A stretch of 37,758 nt of DNA from the NCBI RefSeq assembly GCF_938045625.1, contig NZ_CALIAV010000005.1, positions 1 through 37,758 of the forward strand, written 5' to 3'. Below the pieces are notes generated by a model. The model was not told the DNA's origin, searched no databases, and saw only the letters and a program-made list of their open reading frames with translations. Shown here piece after piece: positions 15,200-24,098 of this stretch (the first letter of the stretch is position 1; every line of letters starts with the position of its first letter). The DNA is from an uncultured Campylobacter sp. GTDB taxonomy: Bacteria; Campylobacterota; Campylobacteria; Campylobacterales; Campylobacteraceae. The translations under genes were made by a program, and so were the position numbers.

Positions 15200-15792
15200 T
15201 GGATTTTGTTACTCTATTTGACGTAGTCGTCGTTTCATTGGTTTTGATACTGGGTATAAAAGGCGTGATAAGTGGACTGATAAAGGAAATATTTGGCCTC
15301 ATCGGTCTAATCGGCGGTATCGTGGTGGCTAGTAGATTCGGTATTAGGGTCGGTCATCTAATAAGCGATAATGTTTATAAAATAGAGGGTGATTCTATTC
15401 TGTTTTTTGCTGGATTTTTAACGACGCTTATCGTATTCTGGATACTTTGCTTGGGTATCGGCGCATTTTTATCGAGATTAGTAGGGTTAAGCGGACTTGG
15501 ATTTTTGGATAAAATGGGCGGATTTGTCATCGGAAGCGCTAAAATTTTCCTAGTTTTTGCGGTTTTGATAGTGACTATTTCAAATATTCAAGTTTTAAAC
15601 AACAAAATAGAGCCGTATTTTAGGGGAAGTAAACTGTATCCGATTTTGCTGGACACTGGCAAATGGATAATGAATGTTAACGTAAAAGGCATATCAGGCG
15701 GCGTGGGAAATATCGAAACGCCGTTTGATGCCTCTATGCAGGAGCAAAGGCCAAATTTAGAGATAAACTCGACGATTAAGGAGTACAAATAA
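15199..15792 (+). CDS. CvpA family membrane protein
   Basis: A 197-residue inner-membrane protein with four hydrophobic segments (about 5-25, 28-48, 64-88 and 104-124) and a polar C-terminal tail. The start FDVVVVSLVLILGIKGVISG with the KGxxxG turn, and GLIKEIFGLIGLIGG, are the CvpA family signature (named for colicin V production). Its exact role is unsettled; links to envelope homeostasis are reported in other bacteria. It overlaps pilT and fur by one base each (TAATG). Confidence 0.88.
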   Translation: MDFVTLFDVVVVSLVLILGIKGVISGLIKEIFGLIGLIGGIVVASRFGIRVGHLISDNVYKIEGDSILFFAGFLTTLIVFWILCLGIGAFLSRLVGLSGLGFLDKMGGFVIGSAKIFLVFAVLIVTISNIQVLNNKIEPYFRGSKLYPILLDTGKWIMNVNVKGISGGVGNIETPFDASMQEQRPNLEINSTIKEYK

Positions 15793-16262
15793 TGATTGAG
15801 AATTTAGAATATGACGCGCTTCTTGAGAAATTTAAAAAAATTTTGAGAGACAACGGGCTAAAATACACGCAACAGCGAGAAGTTCTACTAAAAACGCTCT
15901 ACAATAACGACGAGCACTTCACCCCGGAGAGACTTTATTTTTTCATCAAAGAGACCTATCCTGACTTAAACGTCGGCATCGCGACCGTTTATAGGACGCT
16001 AAATTTACTCGAAGAAGCCGAGATGGTAACCTCCATCAGCTTTGGCTCGCAGGGTAAAAAATTTGAGCTCGCAACTAAGCCTCACCACGATCACATGATA
16101 TGCCGCAGATGCGGAACTATCATCGAATTTGAAGACGCAACCATAGAAAAAAGACAAGCAAATATCGCAAAAGAGCATGGCTTTAAGCTAACCGGACACA
16201 TGATGCAGCTTTACGGAGTGTGCAAAGAGTGCAATGCCAAAGAGGCAAAGGGCGGCAAGTGA
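15792..16262 (+). CDS. fur: Ferric uptake regulator
   Basis: Fur (156 residues) is the iron-responsive repressor of iron uptake. The winged-helix part includes LKYTQQREVLLKTL and the recognition helix VGIATVYRTLNLLEE. The metal part has HHDHMIC followed by the structural zinc pairs C104/C107 and C144/C147. It has no promoter of its own in the few overlapping bases before it and must be read from upstream, probably from gatC. In C. jejuni fur is likewise described as transcribed from promoters ahead of upstream genes. It overlaps lysS by 4 bases (GTGA). Confidence 0.95.
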   Translation: MIENLEYDALLEKFKKILRDNGLKYTQQREVLLKTLYNNDEHFTPERLYFFIKETYPDLNVGIATVYRTLNLLEEAEMVTSISFGSQGKKFELATKPHHDHMICRRCGTIIEFEDATIEKRQANIAKEHGFKLTGHMMQLYGVCKECNAKEAKGGK

Positions 16263-17764
16263 TATTTGAAAATCAACTGGAGATCCAGAGGCTAGAGACC
16301 GCAAACGAGCTAAGAGATGCCGGTATAAATCCATATCCGCATTTTTTGCGTCGCGATATGGATATAACTAAATTTAGGCTCAAATTTAAACATATAATAG
16401 ACACCGAAGAAAAGAGCGCCGAAGGCCAGCTAGTAAGCCTCGCCGGACGCGTAAAGCTCATCAGGGATGCGGGCAAAGCGATATTTGCCAATATCGAGGA
16501 TGAGGACGGCAATCTCCAAATTTACTTTAGTAATAAGACACTTGATCCTGATTGGTTTAAGGTTGTAAAGAAAAATATCGAAGTAGGCGACATTATATAC
16601 GTGCGCGGGTATGCTTTCGTCACGCGAACGGGCGAATTTTCTATGCACGTTAGCGAGCTAACTTTAGCGTCAAAGGCCATTTCGCCGCTTCCGGAGAAAT
16701 TTCACGGACTAACCGACATCGAGACTAGATACCGCCAAAGATACCTCGATATGATAATGAATCCCGAGGTTAGGGCTGATTTTAAGCGCCGCTCGGTTAT
16801 CGTTAGCACGATTCGCAGATTTTTCGAGGATAAGGGCTTTTTGGAGGTCGAGACTCCGATGATGCACCCGATCCCTGGCGGAGCGAACGCTAAGCCTTTC
16901 GTCACGTATCACAATGCGCTTGGCGTGGAGAGATTTTTACGCATAGCACCCGAGCTTTATCTAAAGCGGCTCATAGTGGGCGGTTTTGATGCCGTTTACG
17001 AGATGAATAGAAATTTCCGCAACGAAGGTATGGATTTAACGCACAATCCAGAATTTACAAGCATCGAGTTTTACTGGGCGTGGCATACTTATCACGATTT
17101 GATGGGACTAACCGAGGAGCTATTTAACGTGCTTCTCGATAAACTCGATATGCCCAAAATCATCGAATTTGACGGTATGCAGATAGATTTTAGCAAGCCG
17201 TTTAAGCGCATAAGCTACAAAAAAGCGCTCGCAGAAATCGGCGGCCTAGACGAAGCGATCATCGGCGATAAGGATAAAATTTTGGCCAAGCTTAAATCGG
17301 ACGGCTTTGAGGCAAATGCTAAGCTTGATTTGGGGCATTTACAAGCCGAGCTTTTTGATAACTACGTAGAGAGCAAACTAACCGATCCGACGTTTATCAT
17401 CGACTATCCGATTTCGATCAGCCCGCTTTCTCGCAGAAGCGATGCAAACCCCGATATCGCGGAGAGATTTGAGCTGTTTATCGCAGGACGCGAGCTAGCT
17501 AACGGCTTTAACGAGCTAAACGACCCGATCGATCAATACGGCCGCTTCGCTTCGCAAATCGAAGCTAAAAATGCAGGAGACGATGAAGCTCACGAGATGG
17601 ACGAGGACTACGTGAGGGCTCTTGGCTACGCGATGCCTCCAACAGCCGGGCAGGGTATCGGCATAGATAGGCTCGTGATGCTACTGACTAATAAAAAATC
17701 TATCCGCGACGTGGTACTCTTCCCGGCGATGAGACCGCAAAAAAACGAAACCAAGGAGAATTAA
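16259..17764 (+). CDS. lysS: Lysyl-tRNA synthetase, class II
   Basis: LysS charges tRNA-Lys. It has an N-terminal OB-fold anticodon domain (VSLAGRVKLIRDAGKAIFA, about 60-145). The class II catalytic core has motif 1 around FLEVETPMMHPIPGGA, motif 2 FRNEGMDLTHNPEFT and motif 3 GIGIDRLVML. GTG 16259 is chosen: it overlaps the fur stop, has AAAGGG six bases ahead, and gives 501 residues aligned with other campylobacter LysS. The frame is open a little further upstream inside fur without sense as a start. It ends with TAATG shared with glyA. Confidence 0.96.
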   Translation: MIFENQLEIQRLETANELRDAGINPYPHFLRRDMDITKFRLKFKHIIDTEEKSAEGQLVSLAGRVKLIRDAGKAIFANIEDEDGNLQIYFSNKTLDPDWFKVVKKNIEVGDIIYVRGYAFVTRTGEFSMHVSELTLASKAISPLPEKFHGLTDIETRYRQRYLDMIMNPEVRADFKRRSVIVSTIRRFFEDKGFLEVETPMMHPIPGGANAKPFVTYHNALGVERFLRIAPELYLKRLIVGGFDAVYEMNRNFRNEGMDLTHNPEFTSIEFYWAWHTYHDLMGLTEELFNVLLDKLDMPKIIEFDGMQIDFSKPFKRISYKKALAEIGGLDEAIIGDKDKILAKLKSDGFEANAKLDLGHLQAELFDNYVESKLTDPTFIIDYPISISPLSRRSDANPDIAERFELFIAGRELANGFNELNDPIDQYGRFASQIEAKNAGDDEAHEMDEDYVRALGYAMPPTAGQGIGIDRLVMLLTNKKSIRDVVLFPAMRPQKNETKEN

Positions 17765-19008
17765 TGAGTTTGCAAAGTTACGATAAAGAAATTTTTGATT
17801 TAGTAAATTTAGAACTAAAACGCCAATGCGACCACCTCGAGATGATCGCGAGCGAAAATTTTACCTACCCTGAAGTAATGGAAGTAATGGGTTCAGTCCT
17901 AACCAATAAATACGCGGAAGGGTATCCCGGCAAACGATACTACGGCGGCTGCGAATACGTCGATCAGATCGAGCAGCTAGCGATAGATCGCTGCAAAGAG
18001 CTTTTCGGATGCGAATTTGCAAACGTACAGCCAAACTCAGGTTCGCAGGCAAACCAGGGCGTTTACGGCGCACTTTTAAATCCGGGTGATAAAATTTTAG
18101 GCATGGATCTAAGCCACGGCGGACACCTAACTCACGGCGCAAAAGTAAGCAGCTCTGGCAAGATATATGAGAGTTTCTTTTACGGCGTGGAGCTTGACGG
18201 ACGCATAAACTACGACAAAGTGATGGAAATCGCGCAAATCGTAAAGCCAAAGATGATTGTATGCGGCGCTAGCGCATATACGCGCGAGATCGAATTTAAG
18301 AAATTCCGCGAGATCGCCGACGCAGTAGGCGCTATACTCTTTGCAGACGTAGCGCACATCGCGGGACTAGTAGTCGCAGGTGAGCATCAGAGTCCGTTCC
18401 CGCACTGCGACGTGGTAAGCTCGACTACGCACAAGACGCTTCGCGGACCTCGCGGCGGTATCATCATGACAAATAACGAAGAGTACGCTAAAAAGATAAA
18501 TTCGTCCATCTTTCCGGGCATCCAGGGCGGCCCGCTAGTTCACGTCATCGCAGCAAAGGCGGTAGGCTTTAAACACAACCTAAGTCCTGAGTGGAAAATT
18601 TACGCCAAGCAAGTTAAGGCAAATATCAAAAAACTAGCCGAAATTTTAGTAAAACGCGGCTTTGATCTAGTTAGCGGCGGTACCGATAACCATCTAGTTT
18701 TAATGAGCTTTTTAAACCGCGAATTTAGCGGTAAAGACGCTGACATCGCCCTTGGAAATGCCGGCATAACGGTAAATAAAAATACGGTTCCAGGCGAAAC
18801 TAGAAGCCCGTTTATCACAAGCGGTATCCGCATCGGAAGCCCGGCGCTTACGGCTCGCGGCATGAAAGAGGCGGAATTTGAGATCATCGCAAATAAAATC
18901 GCCGACGTACTAAGCGATATCAATAATGCCGAGCTTCAAAGCAAGGTAAAAGCCGAGCTAAAAGAGCTTGCGAGCAAATTTATTATCTACGATAGGGCGA
19001 CTTATTGA
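17764..19008 (+). CDS. glyA: Serine hydroxymethyltransferase
   Basis: GlyA interconverts serine and glycine, feeding one-carbon units to tetrahydrofolate; it is a PLP enzyme of 414 residues. Visible are LEMIASENF, the YAEGYPGKRYYGG loop, the PLP lysine K224 in SSTTHKTLRGPRGG, and FPGIQGGP. It overlaps lysS by one base. The next gene starts on the A of its TGA. Confidence 0.97.
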   Translation: MSLQSYDKEIFDLVNLELKRQCDHLEMIASENFTYPEVMEVMGSVLTNKYAEGYPGKRYYGGCEYVDQIEQLAIDRCKELFGCEFANVQPNSGSQANQGVYGALLNPGDKILGMDLSHGGHLTHGAKVSSSGKIYESFFYGVELDGRINYDKVMEIAQIVKPKMIVCGASAYTREIEFKKFREIADAVGAILFADVAHIAGLVVAGEHQSPFPHCDVVSSTTHKTLRGPRGGIIMTNNEEYAKKINSSIFPGIQGGPLVHVIAAKAVGFKHNLSPEWKIYAKQVKANIKKLAEILVKRGFDLVSGGTDNHLVLMSFLNREFSGKDADIALGNAGITVNKNTVPGETRSPFITSGIRIGSPALTARGMKEAEFEIIANKIADVLSDINNAELQSKVKAELKELASKFIIYDRATY

Positions 19009-19550
19009 TGCAGAGCATAGACACCGCGCTAATCAAAATGAACACGAGCCACTACTGGATCAAACGCGACAGTATCGTAAGCAAGATCGAGTATAAAGGG
19101 CGGACGTTTTTTAATAAATTTGAGCTCATAAACGAGCCTCTAAGCTATCAGGTGATAAAAGACCACGACGAGGGTAAAATCACCGTCGCGCACTCGCTAA
19201 TACTGCCTGGCGACAAGGTCGAAAATATTGTCTTTGACTACAACGGTAGGATGCCTGAGCGCTTTTGGCACCGTGCTCAGCTTTTGCTCCGCGAGGAGGG
19301 GTTTATAAATTTTACCGCCTACGAGAGCAAGACGCCGGGGCACTTGCACCTTTATGTACACAAGGGGCATACGACGCTAAATGAGGGCTATCAGATAGCA
19401 AATAAACTATCTATGTTGCTTAGTTCGCGTTTGGTTAAAGAGTGGAGAGTGTTTCCGACGATGGAGCTACCGAAAGAATTTAACATCTTGACGTTGCCGT
19501 ATAAGGTCTATCAAAAAGAGCGCGGCGCAAGCTGGTCAAAACATATGTAA
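19008..19550 (+). CDS. DUF1882-type conserved protein
   Basis: A 180-residue soluble protein conserved next to glyA in campylobacters (Cj0403 position, from memory) and placed by me in the DUF1882 group. It starts at ATG 19008, which overlaps the glyA stop. Visible features: hydrophobic strand then acidic turn ENIVFDYNG (72-80), a Trp/Arg helix, a strand ending in TPGHLHLYV (109-117, two His), and a tail ITSTR-free but with EWRVFP and LTLPYKVY. The order Asp strand - helix - GHxH strand resembles a minimal archaeo-eukaryotic primase-like core, but the usual second Asp is missing. No function is established. Confidence 0.8.
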   Translation: MQSIDTALIKMNTSHYWIKRDSIVSKIEYKGRTFFNKFELINEPLSYQVIKDHDEGKITVAHSLILPGDKVENIVFDYNGRMPERFWHRAQLLLREEGFINFTAYESKTPGHLHLYVHKGHTTLNEGYQIANKLSMLLSSRLVKEWRVFPTMELPKEFNILTLPYKVYQKERGASWSKHM

Positions 19551-19559
19551 GGAGTGAAA

Positions 19560-20483
19560 ATGGAATATAACGAGCTAAGAGACATCATGCTTGATAACAA
19601 CGAGGATAAAAAGAGCAAAAGCGTTAAGAGGATACTCATCCTCGTCGCAGTTTTCGTCATCATCTTTTTAGCTGTTCTCATCGTGATGAAATTTTTAAAT
19701 TCCTCCGAAACTAACGATCAGATTGCGCAAACGGATTCTAGGCTGGTTTTGCCGCCTGAGCCGGACAATACGCGAAGCATCCCGCAGCAAGTGAGTGTAC
19801 CTGCTACGCCGCCTAGCGAGCCTGCGCCGCAAGTAGCGCAAGGTAGCGTCCCTCCAGTCGCTCCGCCGCCGTCCGAGCCTCAGGCCCAGCAGCCTAATCC
19901 TGCCTTTGAGCAGGTACCTATCGTGCCTGAAAACAAAGGCCAAGATAGCTTTGAGGATATGGTAAAAGCGCTTAAGGAAAAAGAGGATAAAAGGCAGCAA
20001 GATGCAGGCGCGCCAGCTCCTACGCCGATCGAGTCCTCTGCTATACAAGGTGCTTTAAAGCAAAATGACGCTCCAAGCGCTCAGCCAAGCGAACCAAAAG
20101 CCGAACCTAAGCAGCACGTAAACGTAGTAAAACAAAAAGAGCCTAAGCAAGAAAAAGCCGCAAAACAGCCTAAAAACGATGCAGCTAAAGAAAAACAGGC
20201 AAAACAAAAGCCTGTCAAACAAGCTCCTGCAGCTAGCGGCGGCGATGCTCATAGCGGTAGCTACATACAGGTTTTTGCAGTAAAGCACTTTAACGAAAAA
20301 GCGCCCGAGCTTGGCAAACTAAAAGCCGCAGGATACGCCTATAAGCTATATAGGACGAATGTAAACGGCAATGAAATCATCAAGGTGCTAGTCGGCCCTT
20401 ATAGCGGCGAGCAGTTAAAAAGCGAGCTTGCTAAAATCAAGCAAAGCGCTGCTCCAAACGCCTTTATCGTAAATATAAAATGA
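19560..20483 (+). CDS. SPOR-domain inner-membrane protein
   Basis: A 307-residue bitopic membrane protein. It has a short cytoplasmic start, one membrane helix (about 23-44, RILILVAVFVIIFLAVLIVM), a long Pro/Gln/Ala/Lys-rich periplasmic linker (about 50-225), and a C-terminal SPOR domain (about 232-307: SYIQVFAVKHFNEK, YAYKLYRT, KVLVGPYSGE). SPOR domains bind peptidoglycan strands stripped of stem peptides, usually at the division septum, so an FtsN- or DedD-like division role is likely. ATG 19560 has AAGGAG (19549-19554) ahead. Its TGA overlaps the aroE start. Confidence 0.88.
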   Translation: MEYNELRDIMLDNNEDKKSKSVKRILILVAVFVIIFLAVLIVMKFLNSSETNDQIAQTDSRLVLPPEPDNTRSIPQQVSVPATPPSEPAPQVAQGSVPPVAPPPSEPQAQQPNPAFEQVPIVPENKGQDSFEDMVKALKEKEDKRQQDAGAPAPTPIESSAIQGALKQNDAPSAQPSEPKAEPKQHVNVVKQKEPKQEKAAKQPKNDAAKEKQAKQKPVKQAPAASGGDAHSGSYIQVFAVKHFNEKAPELGKLKAAGYAYKLYRTNVNGNEIIKVLVGPYSGEQLKSELAKIKQSAAPNAFIVNIK

Positions 20484-21295
20484 TGGTTTTTGCCGTTTTT
20501 GGCAACCCTATATCCCACTCCGTTTCGCCGAGGCTACATAACCTAGCTCTCGGCGAGCTGGGTCTATCTCGCGAAGCTCTCTATACTCGCTACGAGCTCT
20601 CAGACGGCTCGCAACTCATCTCTAAATTTAAAGAACTAAAACTAAGTGGCGCAAACGTCACAGTACCTCACAAAGAAGCTGCTCTCGCGCAGTGCGACGC
20701 TCCAGACGAAACGGCTGCTAAAATCGGCTCCGTAAATACCCTCGTATCTCGCAGCGATAAAATTTACGGCTACAATACCGATGCGCCCGGGTTTTTACGA
20801 GCGATAGAATGTTTTGGACATATAAATTCAGCTCTGGTTTTGGGTGCCGGCGGAACGGCTAGAGCGGTCGCATATGCGCTAAAAAGCCGCGGTGTGCGAG
20901 TTTGCGTGCTAAATAGAAGCGAGGAGAGGCTGGCAAATTTTGCTGAAATTGAAAAATTTAGCTGGGCGAATTCTGGCAAATTTAATGGCGGCAAATTTGA
21001 TCTCGTCGTAAATACAACCTCGGCAGGACTAAAAGACGAAAATTTGCCTGCACCGATCGAGATTTTGCGCCCGATTTTTGATGAAAGCAAATTTGCCTTT
21101 GACGTTATTTACGGCAAAAAAACGCCTTTTTTAAATTTAGCCGCCGCTAGCGGGCTCGCGCATAAAGACGGCGCTGAGATGCTACTTTTTCAGGCGGTAA
21201 AGGCGTTAAATTTATTTTTTGAGGACTCGCTTGACGAGGCCAAAATCGAAGCCTCGATGCGAAAAGCCCTTTATTTATCGGCTTCTTCTAGATAA
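20480..21295 (+). CDS. aroE: Shikimate dehydrogenase
   Basis: AroE reduces 3-dehydroshikimate to shikimate with NADPH, in the chorismate route. It has 271 residues: the substrate part FAVFGNPISHSVSPRLHN and GANVTVPHKE with the catalytic Lys, then the nucleotide loop VLGAGGTARAV and the NR segment VLNRSEERL, which favours NADPH. ATG 20480 or 20483 may be used; both overlap the SPOR gene stop. It is the last gene of the run, and its final 25 bases overlap the 3' end of pyk on the other strand. No separate terminator is visible. Confidence 0.94.
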   Translation: MMVFAVFGNPISHSVSPRLHNLALGELGLSREALYTRYELSDGSQLISKFKELKLSGANVTVPHKEAALAQCDAPDETAAKIGSVNTLVSRSDKIYGYNTDAPGFLRAIECFGHINSALVLGAGGTARAVAYALKSRGVRVCVLNRSEERLANFAEIEKFSWANSGKFNGGKFDLVVNTTSAGLKDENLPAPIEILRPIFDESKFAFDVIYGKKTPFLNLAAASGLAHKDGAEMLLFQAVKALNLFFEDSLDEAKIEASMRKALYLSASSR

Positions 21296-22725
21296 TAATC
21301 TATCTGAGCTTTTCTTAAAATCCTGATCAGATCCGAGCTGCCCGCCACTCCCGTCGGATAGCCAGCGGTCATGATGTAGCTTTTGTCGTCTTTTATATAG
21401 CCTTTTTCGACTGCTGCTTTGATCGATTTAGCCATCAGCGTATGCAGTCTTTCTTCCTTTTCTATCACGAACGCCGCCGTTATACCCCAGCAAAGAGTCA
21501 GCCTATATGCGGCCTGCTCGTTGTGCGTTATGGCGATGATATCTATGTCGGTGCGGTATCTGGCTAGTTTTGCTGCCGAGCCGCCCGATGAGGTTAGCGC
21601 GATTATGCCGTCTACTTTTAGCGCCGAGGCGAGCCTAGCTGTGCTAGATGCCATCATGTCCGTGTCATCGTAGCGGTCAAAATCAAATTTGTTAAAAGGG
21701 TAAATTTGCTGCGTTTGGATTATGGTGTTGCTCATCGCTTCCACGACGGCAACGGGATTTATGCCGACCGCGCTTTCTTCGCTTAGCATGACTACGTCGG
21801 TGCCGTCTAGTACGGCATTTGCCACGTCGCTGATCTCGGCTCTAGTAGCCGTCTCGTGCTCGGCCATGCTTAGCATCATCTGCGTAGCGGTGATGACTGG
21901 CTTAACTGCTTCGTTTGCTTTTTTGATGATGAGCTTTTGGATCGTCGGCACCTTGTAGTAGGGTACCTCGATACCCAGATCTCCGCGAGCAACCATCACA
22001 CCGTCGCTGGCCTCAATGATCTCGTCGATATTCTCCACGGCGTCAAATTTTTCTATTTTGGCGTAAATTTGAGCTTTGGAGCCAAAGCCCTTTAGTATCT
22101 CTCTAGCTTTTTTTATATCGTTTGCGTTTTGTACGAAAGAGATCGCGACGAAATGCACGCCGTTTTTTGCGCCAAATTCCAAATCTTTTAAATCTTTTGG
22201 CGTTATAACCTCGATATTTAGCTTGGTATTTGGAAAATTTACGCCCTTATTAGAGCGAAGCACTCCGTCGTTTTCCACTACGGCTTCTACTTTTTGGGCG
22301 CTTGCGTTTACGATCCTAGCGCGGATCTGTCCGTCGCATAGATATATGTACTCGCCTGTTTTTAGCGCGGCTAAAATTTGAGGCTGGTTTATGCAGAGCT
22401 TATAGCGATTTTCGTCTATTTGCTCGCCGATTATTTCATCTTTTACGAAGATTAGCGTATCGCCGACTTTTAGTTTAAATTTGCTCTCATTTAGCTTGCC
22501 GACTCTTATTTTAGGGCCGCAGATATCCTGAAATATGCCTATTTTTCGCCCGAGTTTCGCCTCTACTTGCCTGATTTTATCGATATTTGATTTATGGTAT
22601 TCGTGCGTGCCGTGGCTAAAATTTAGCCTAAAAGCATTAACTCCTGCTAAAACTAATTGCTCCATAACCTCTATGGATTCGCTGGCCGGTCCGACCGTGG
22701 CTAGGATTTTGGTTTTTTTATTCAT
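21271..22725 (-). CDS. pyk: Pyruvate kinase
   Basis: Pyruvate kinase makes pyruvate and ATP from phosphoenolpyruvate. It has 484 residues from ATG at 22725-22723, where MNKKTKILATVGPAS matches the family start; the frame is open to 22803 but that part is not conserved. Visible are NFSHGTHEYH, FQDICGPKIRVG, the active-site VARGDLGIEVP, ITATQMMLSM and LDGTDVVMLSEESAVG. The C-terminal allosteric domain ends in AGYPTGVAGSSDLIRI. It is monocistronic; GGGG precedes the start on the minus strand. Confidence 0.95.
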   Translation of the reverse strand: MNKKTKILATVGPASESIEVMEQLVLAGVNAFRLNFSHGTHEYHKSNIDKIRQVEAKLGRKIGIFQDICGPKIRVGKLNESKFKLKVGDTLIFVKDEIIGEQIDENRYKLCINQPQILAALKTGEYIYLCDGQIRARIVNASAQKVEAVVENDGVLRSNKGVNFPNTKLNIEVITPKDLKDLEFGAKNGVHFVAISFVQNANDIKKAREILKGFGSKAQIYAKIEKFDAVENIDEIIEASDGVMVARGDLGIEVPYYKVPTIQKLIIKKANEAVKPVITATQMMLSMAEHETATRAEISDVANAVLDGTDVVMLSEESAVGINPVAVVEAMSNTIIQTQQIYPFNKFDFDRYDDTDMMASSTARLASALKVDGIIALTSSGGSAAKLARYRTDIDIIAITHNEQAAYRLTLCWGITAAFVIEKEERLHTLMAKSIKAAVEKGYIKDDKSYIMTAGYPTGVAGSSDLIRILRKAQIDYYLEEADK

Positions 22726-22773
22726 AGATGCCCCTTTTTTGCGCAATTTTACCAAATTTTTAAAAAAAATAAG

Positions 22774-22779
22774 TATAAT
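22774..22779 (+). promoter_or_regulatory. -10 box of the TRAP binding-protein gene
   Basis: TATAAT in AAAAATAAGTATAAT (22765-22779) lies 26 bases ahead of the ATG, with AAGGAG (22795-22800) as ribosome site. The same 15-mer recurs at 10350-10364. Confidence 0.65.
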
Positions 22780-22805
22780 CGGCCAATTTATTTTAAGGAG
22801 CAAAA

Positions 22806-23861
22806 ATGAAAAAGTTTTTAGCGGTTTTGGCTGCTTTCGGTTTAGCGCTAAGCGCGAACGCGGCGGACAAAACCTATAAGCTAAAGCTAGCTAGTACTTG
22901 GGAGGGCACTACGCCTGTTTTGGGCGATGCGGCGAAAGAATTTAAGCGCGTCGTCGAGACGCTAAGCGATGGCAGACTAGAGGTAAGGATAGACTATCCC
23001 TCTAAGCACAAATCCCCGTTTGGTATCCTAGACTTCGTAAAAGGCGGCCAGTACGATATCGGCTACACGGCGTCTTACTACTACAAGGGCAAGGATGCAA
23101 ATACTATGTTTTTTACCGCCGTACCTTTTGGTATGACCGCGACCGAGCTTCGCGCTTGGTATGAATTCGGCGGCGGCAAGCAGCTAGAGGAAAAAGTTTA
23201 CGACAAATACAATATCAAAGTTTTCCTTGCGGGGGATACCGGCACGCAAATGGGTGGCTGGTTTAAAAAAGAGATCAAAAGCATAGATGATCTAAAAGGC
23301 CTAAAGATCAGGATCCCCGGCTTTGGCGGCGAGGTTATGGCGCGCGTGGGAGCTACGATAAACACTATCCCAACTGGCGAGCTATACATGGCTCTAGAGA
23401 TGGGCACGATCGACTCGGTCGAGTGGGTGAGCCCTGCGTTTGATATGGGCTTAGGCTTTCACAAGATCGCTAAATACTACTACACGGGCTGGCAAGAGCC
23501 GAGCGGTCAGACTCAGTTTTTCGTAAACAAAAAGACCTACGAGAAGCTACCTGCCGACCTTCAGGCCGTGATCGAGGCCGCGGCTAACGAGGTAGCTAGC
23601 ATGCTAAATAGCCGCTCGTTCTTTGATAACGCCGAGTACTGGGCGAAGATGAAAGCCGAGTATCCTGATATCGAGGTTCGCTCGTTTCCACAAGATGTCA
23701 TGGACGCGCTTAGAAAAGCAAGCGACGAGATCCTAGACGAAGAGGCGGCGAAAGATCCGCTATTTAAGGAGATTTTGGACTCTCAAAGAGCGTTTTTGGC
23801 TAAAGCTCGCGAGTGGACGAAGATTTCCGAGTTCTCGTATATCCAAAAAACTACGAAGTAA
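22806..23861 (+). CDS. TRAP-type transporter substrate-binding protein (DctP family)
   Basis: A 351-residue periplasmic binding protein. The signal peptide KKFLAVLAAFGLALSANA is cleaved near residue 20. The mature part has the DctP-family order: LKLASTWEG at the start, GGQYDIGYTASYYY, then DLKGLKIRIPGFGGEVMARVGA with the conserved Arg that binds a carboxylate, and GELYMALEMGTIDSVEWVSP. The latter segments resemble the mannitol / chloroaromatic / 2-oxo acid subgroup of TRAP binding proteins. No DctQ or DctM membrane subunit is beside it, and a terminator follows, so its transporter must be encoded elsewhere. Confidence 0.9.
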   Translation: MKKFLAVLAAFGLALSANAADKTYKLKLASTWEGTTPVLGDAAKEFKRVVETLSDGRLEVRIDYPSKHKSPFGILDFVKGGQYDIGYTASYYYKGKDANTMFFTAVPFGMTATELRAWYEFGGGKQLEEKVYDKYNIKVFLAGDTGTQMGGWFKKEIKSIDDLKGLKIRIPGFGGEVMARVGATINTIPTGELYMALEMGTIDSVEWVSPAFDMGLGFHKIAKYYYTGWQEPSGQTQFFVNKKTYEKLPADLQAVIEAAANEVASMLNSRSFFDNAEYWAKMKAEYPDIEVRSFPQDVMDALRKASDEILDEEAAKDPLFKEILDSQRAFLAKAREWTKISEFSYIQKTTK

Positions 23862-23886
23862 CTTCTCTCGCTCGTTTTGGGCGGCT

Positions 23887-23924
23887 TAAATTTACGGCCT
23901 TCGGGTCGTAAATTTCTCTTTTTG
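23887..23924 (+). terminator. Terminator of the TRAP binding-protein gene
   Basis: AAATTTACG (23888-23896) pairs with CGTAAATTT (23907-23915), with an inner GCC/GGG extension and TTCG-like tip, then CTCTTTTTG. Confidence 0.8.
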
Positions 23925-24098
23925 TTCTTTGTTATATATCAAATTTTATTTTCGGACTGCGTGCTAAATTTAACTAGCTTTGGTAATGGGTTAAATTTGA
24001 GGAGGTGCCTGTGTGAAATACGGCGTCAAATTTGCTTGCATAGTCTTAAATTTGAATTCGAGCGAATTTATAAAAAGCTTCACGCGCTTGAGTTAAAT

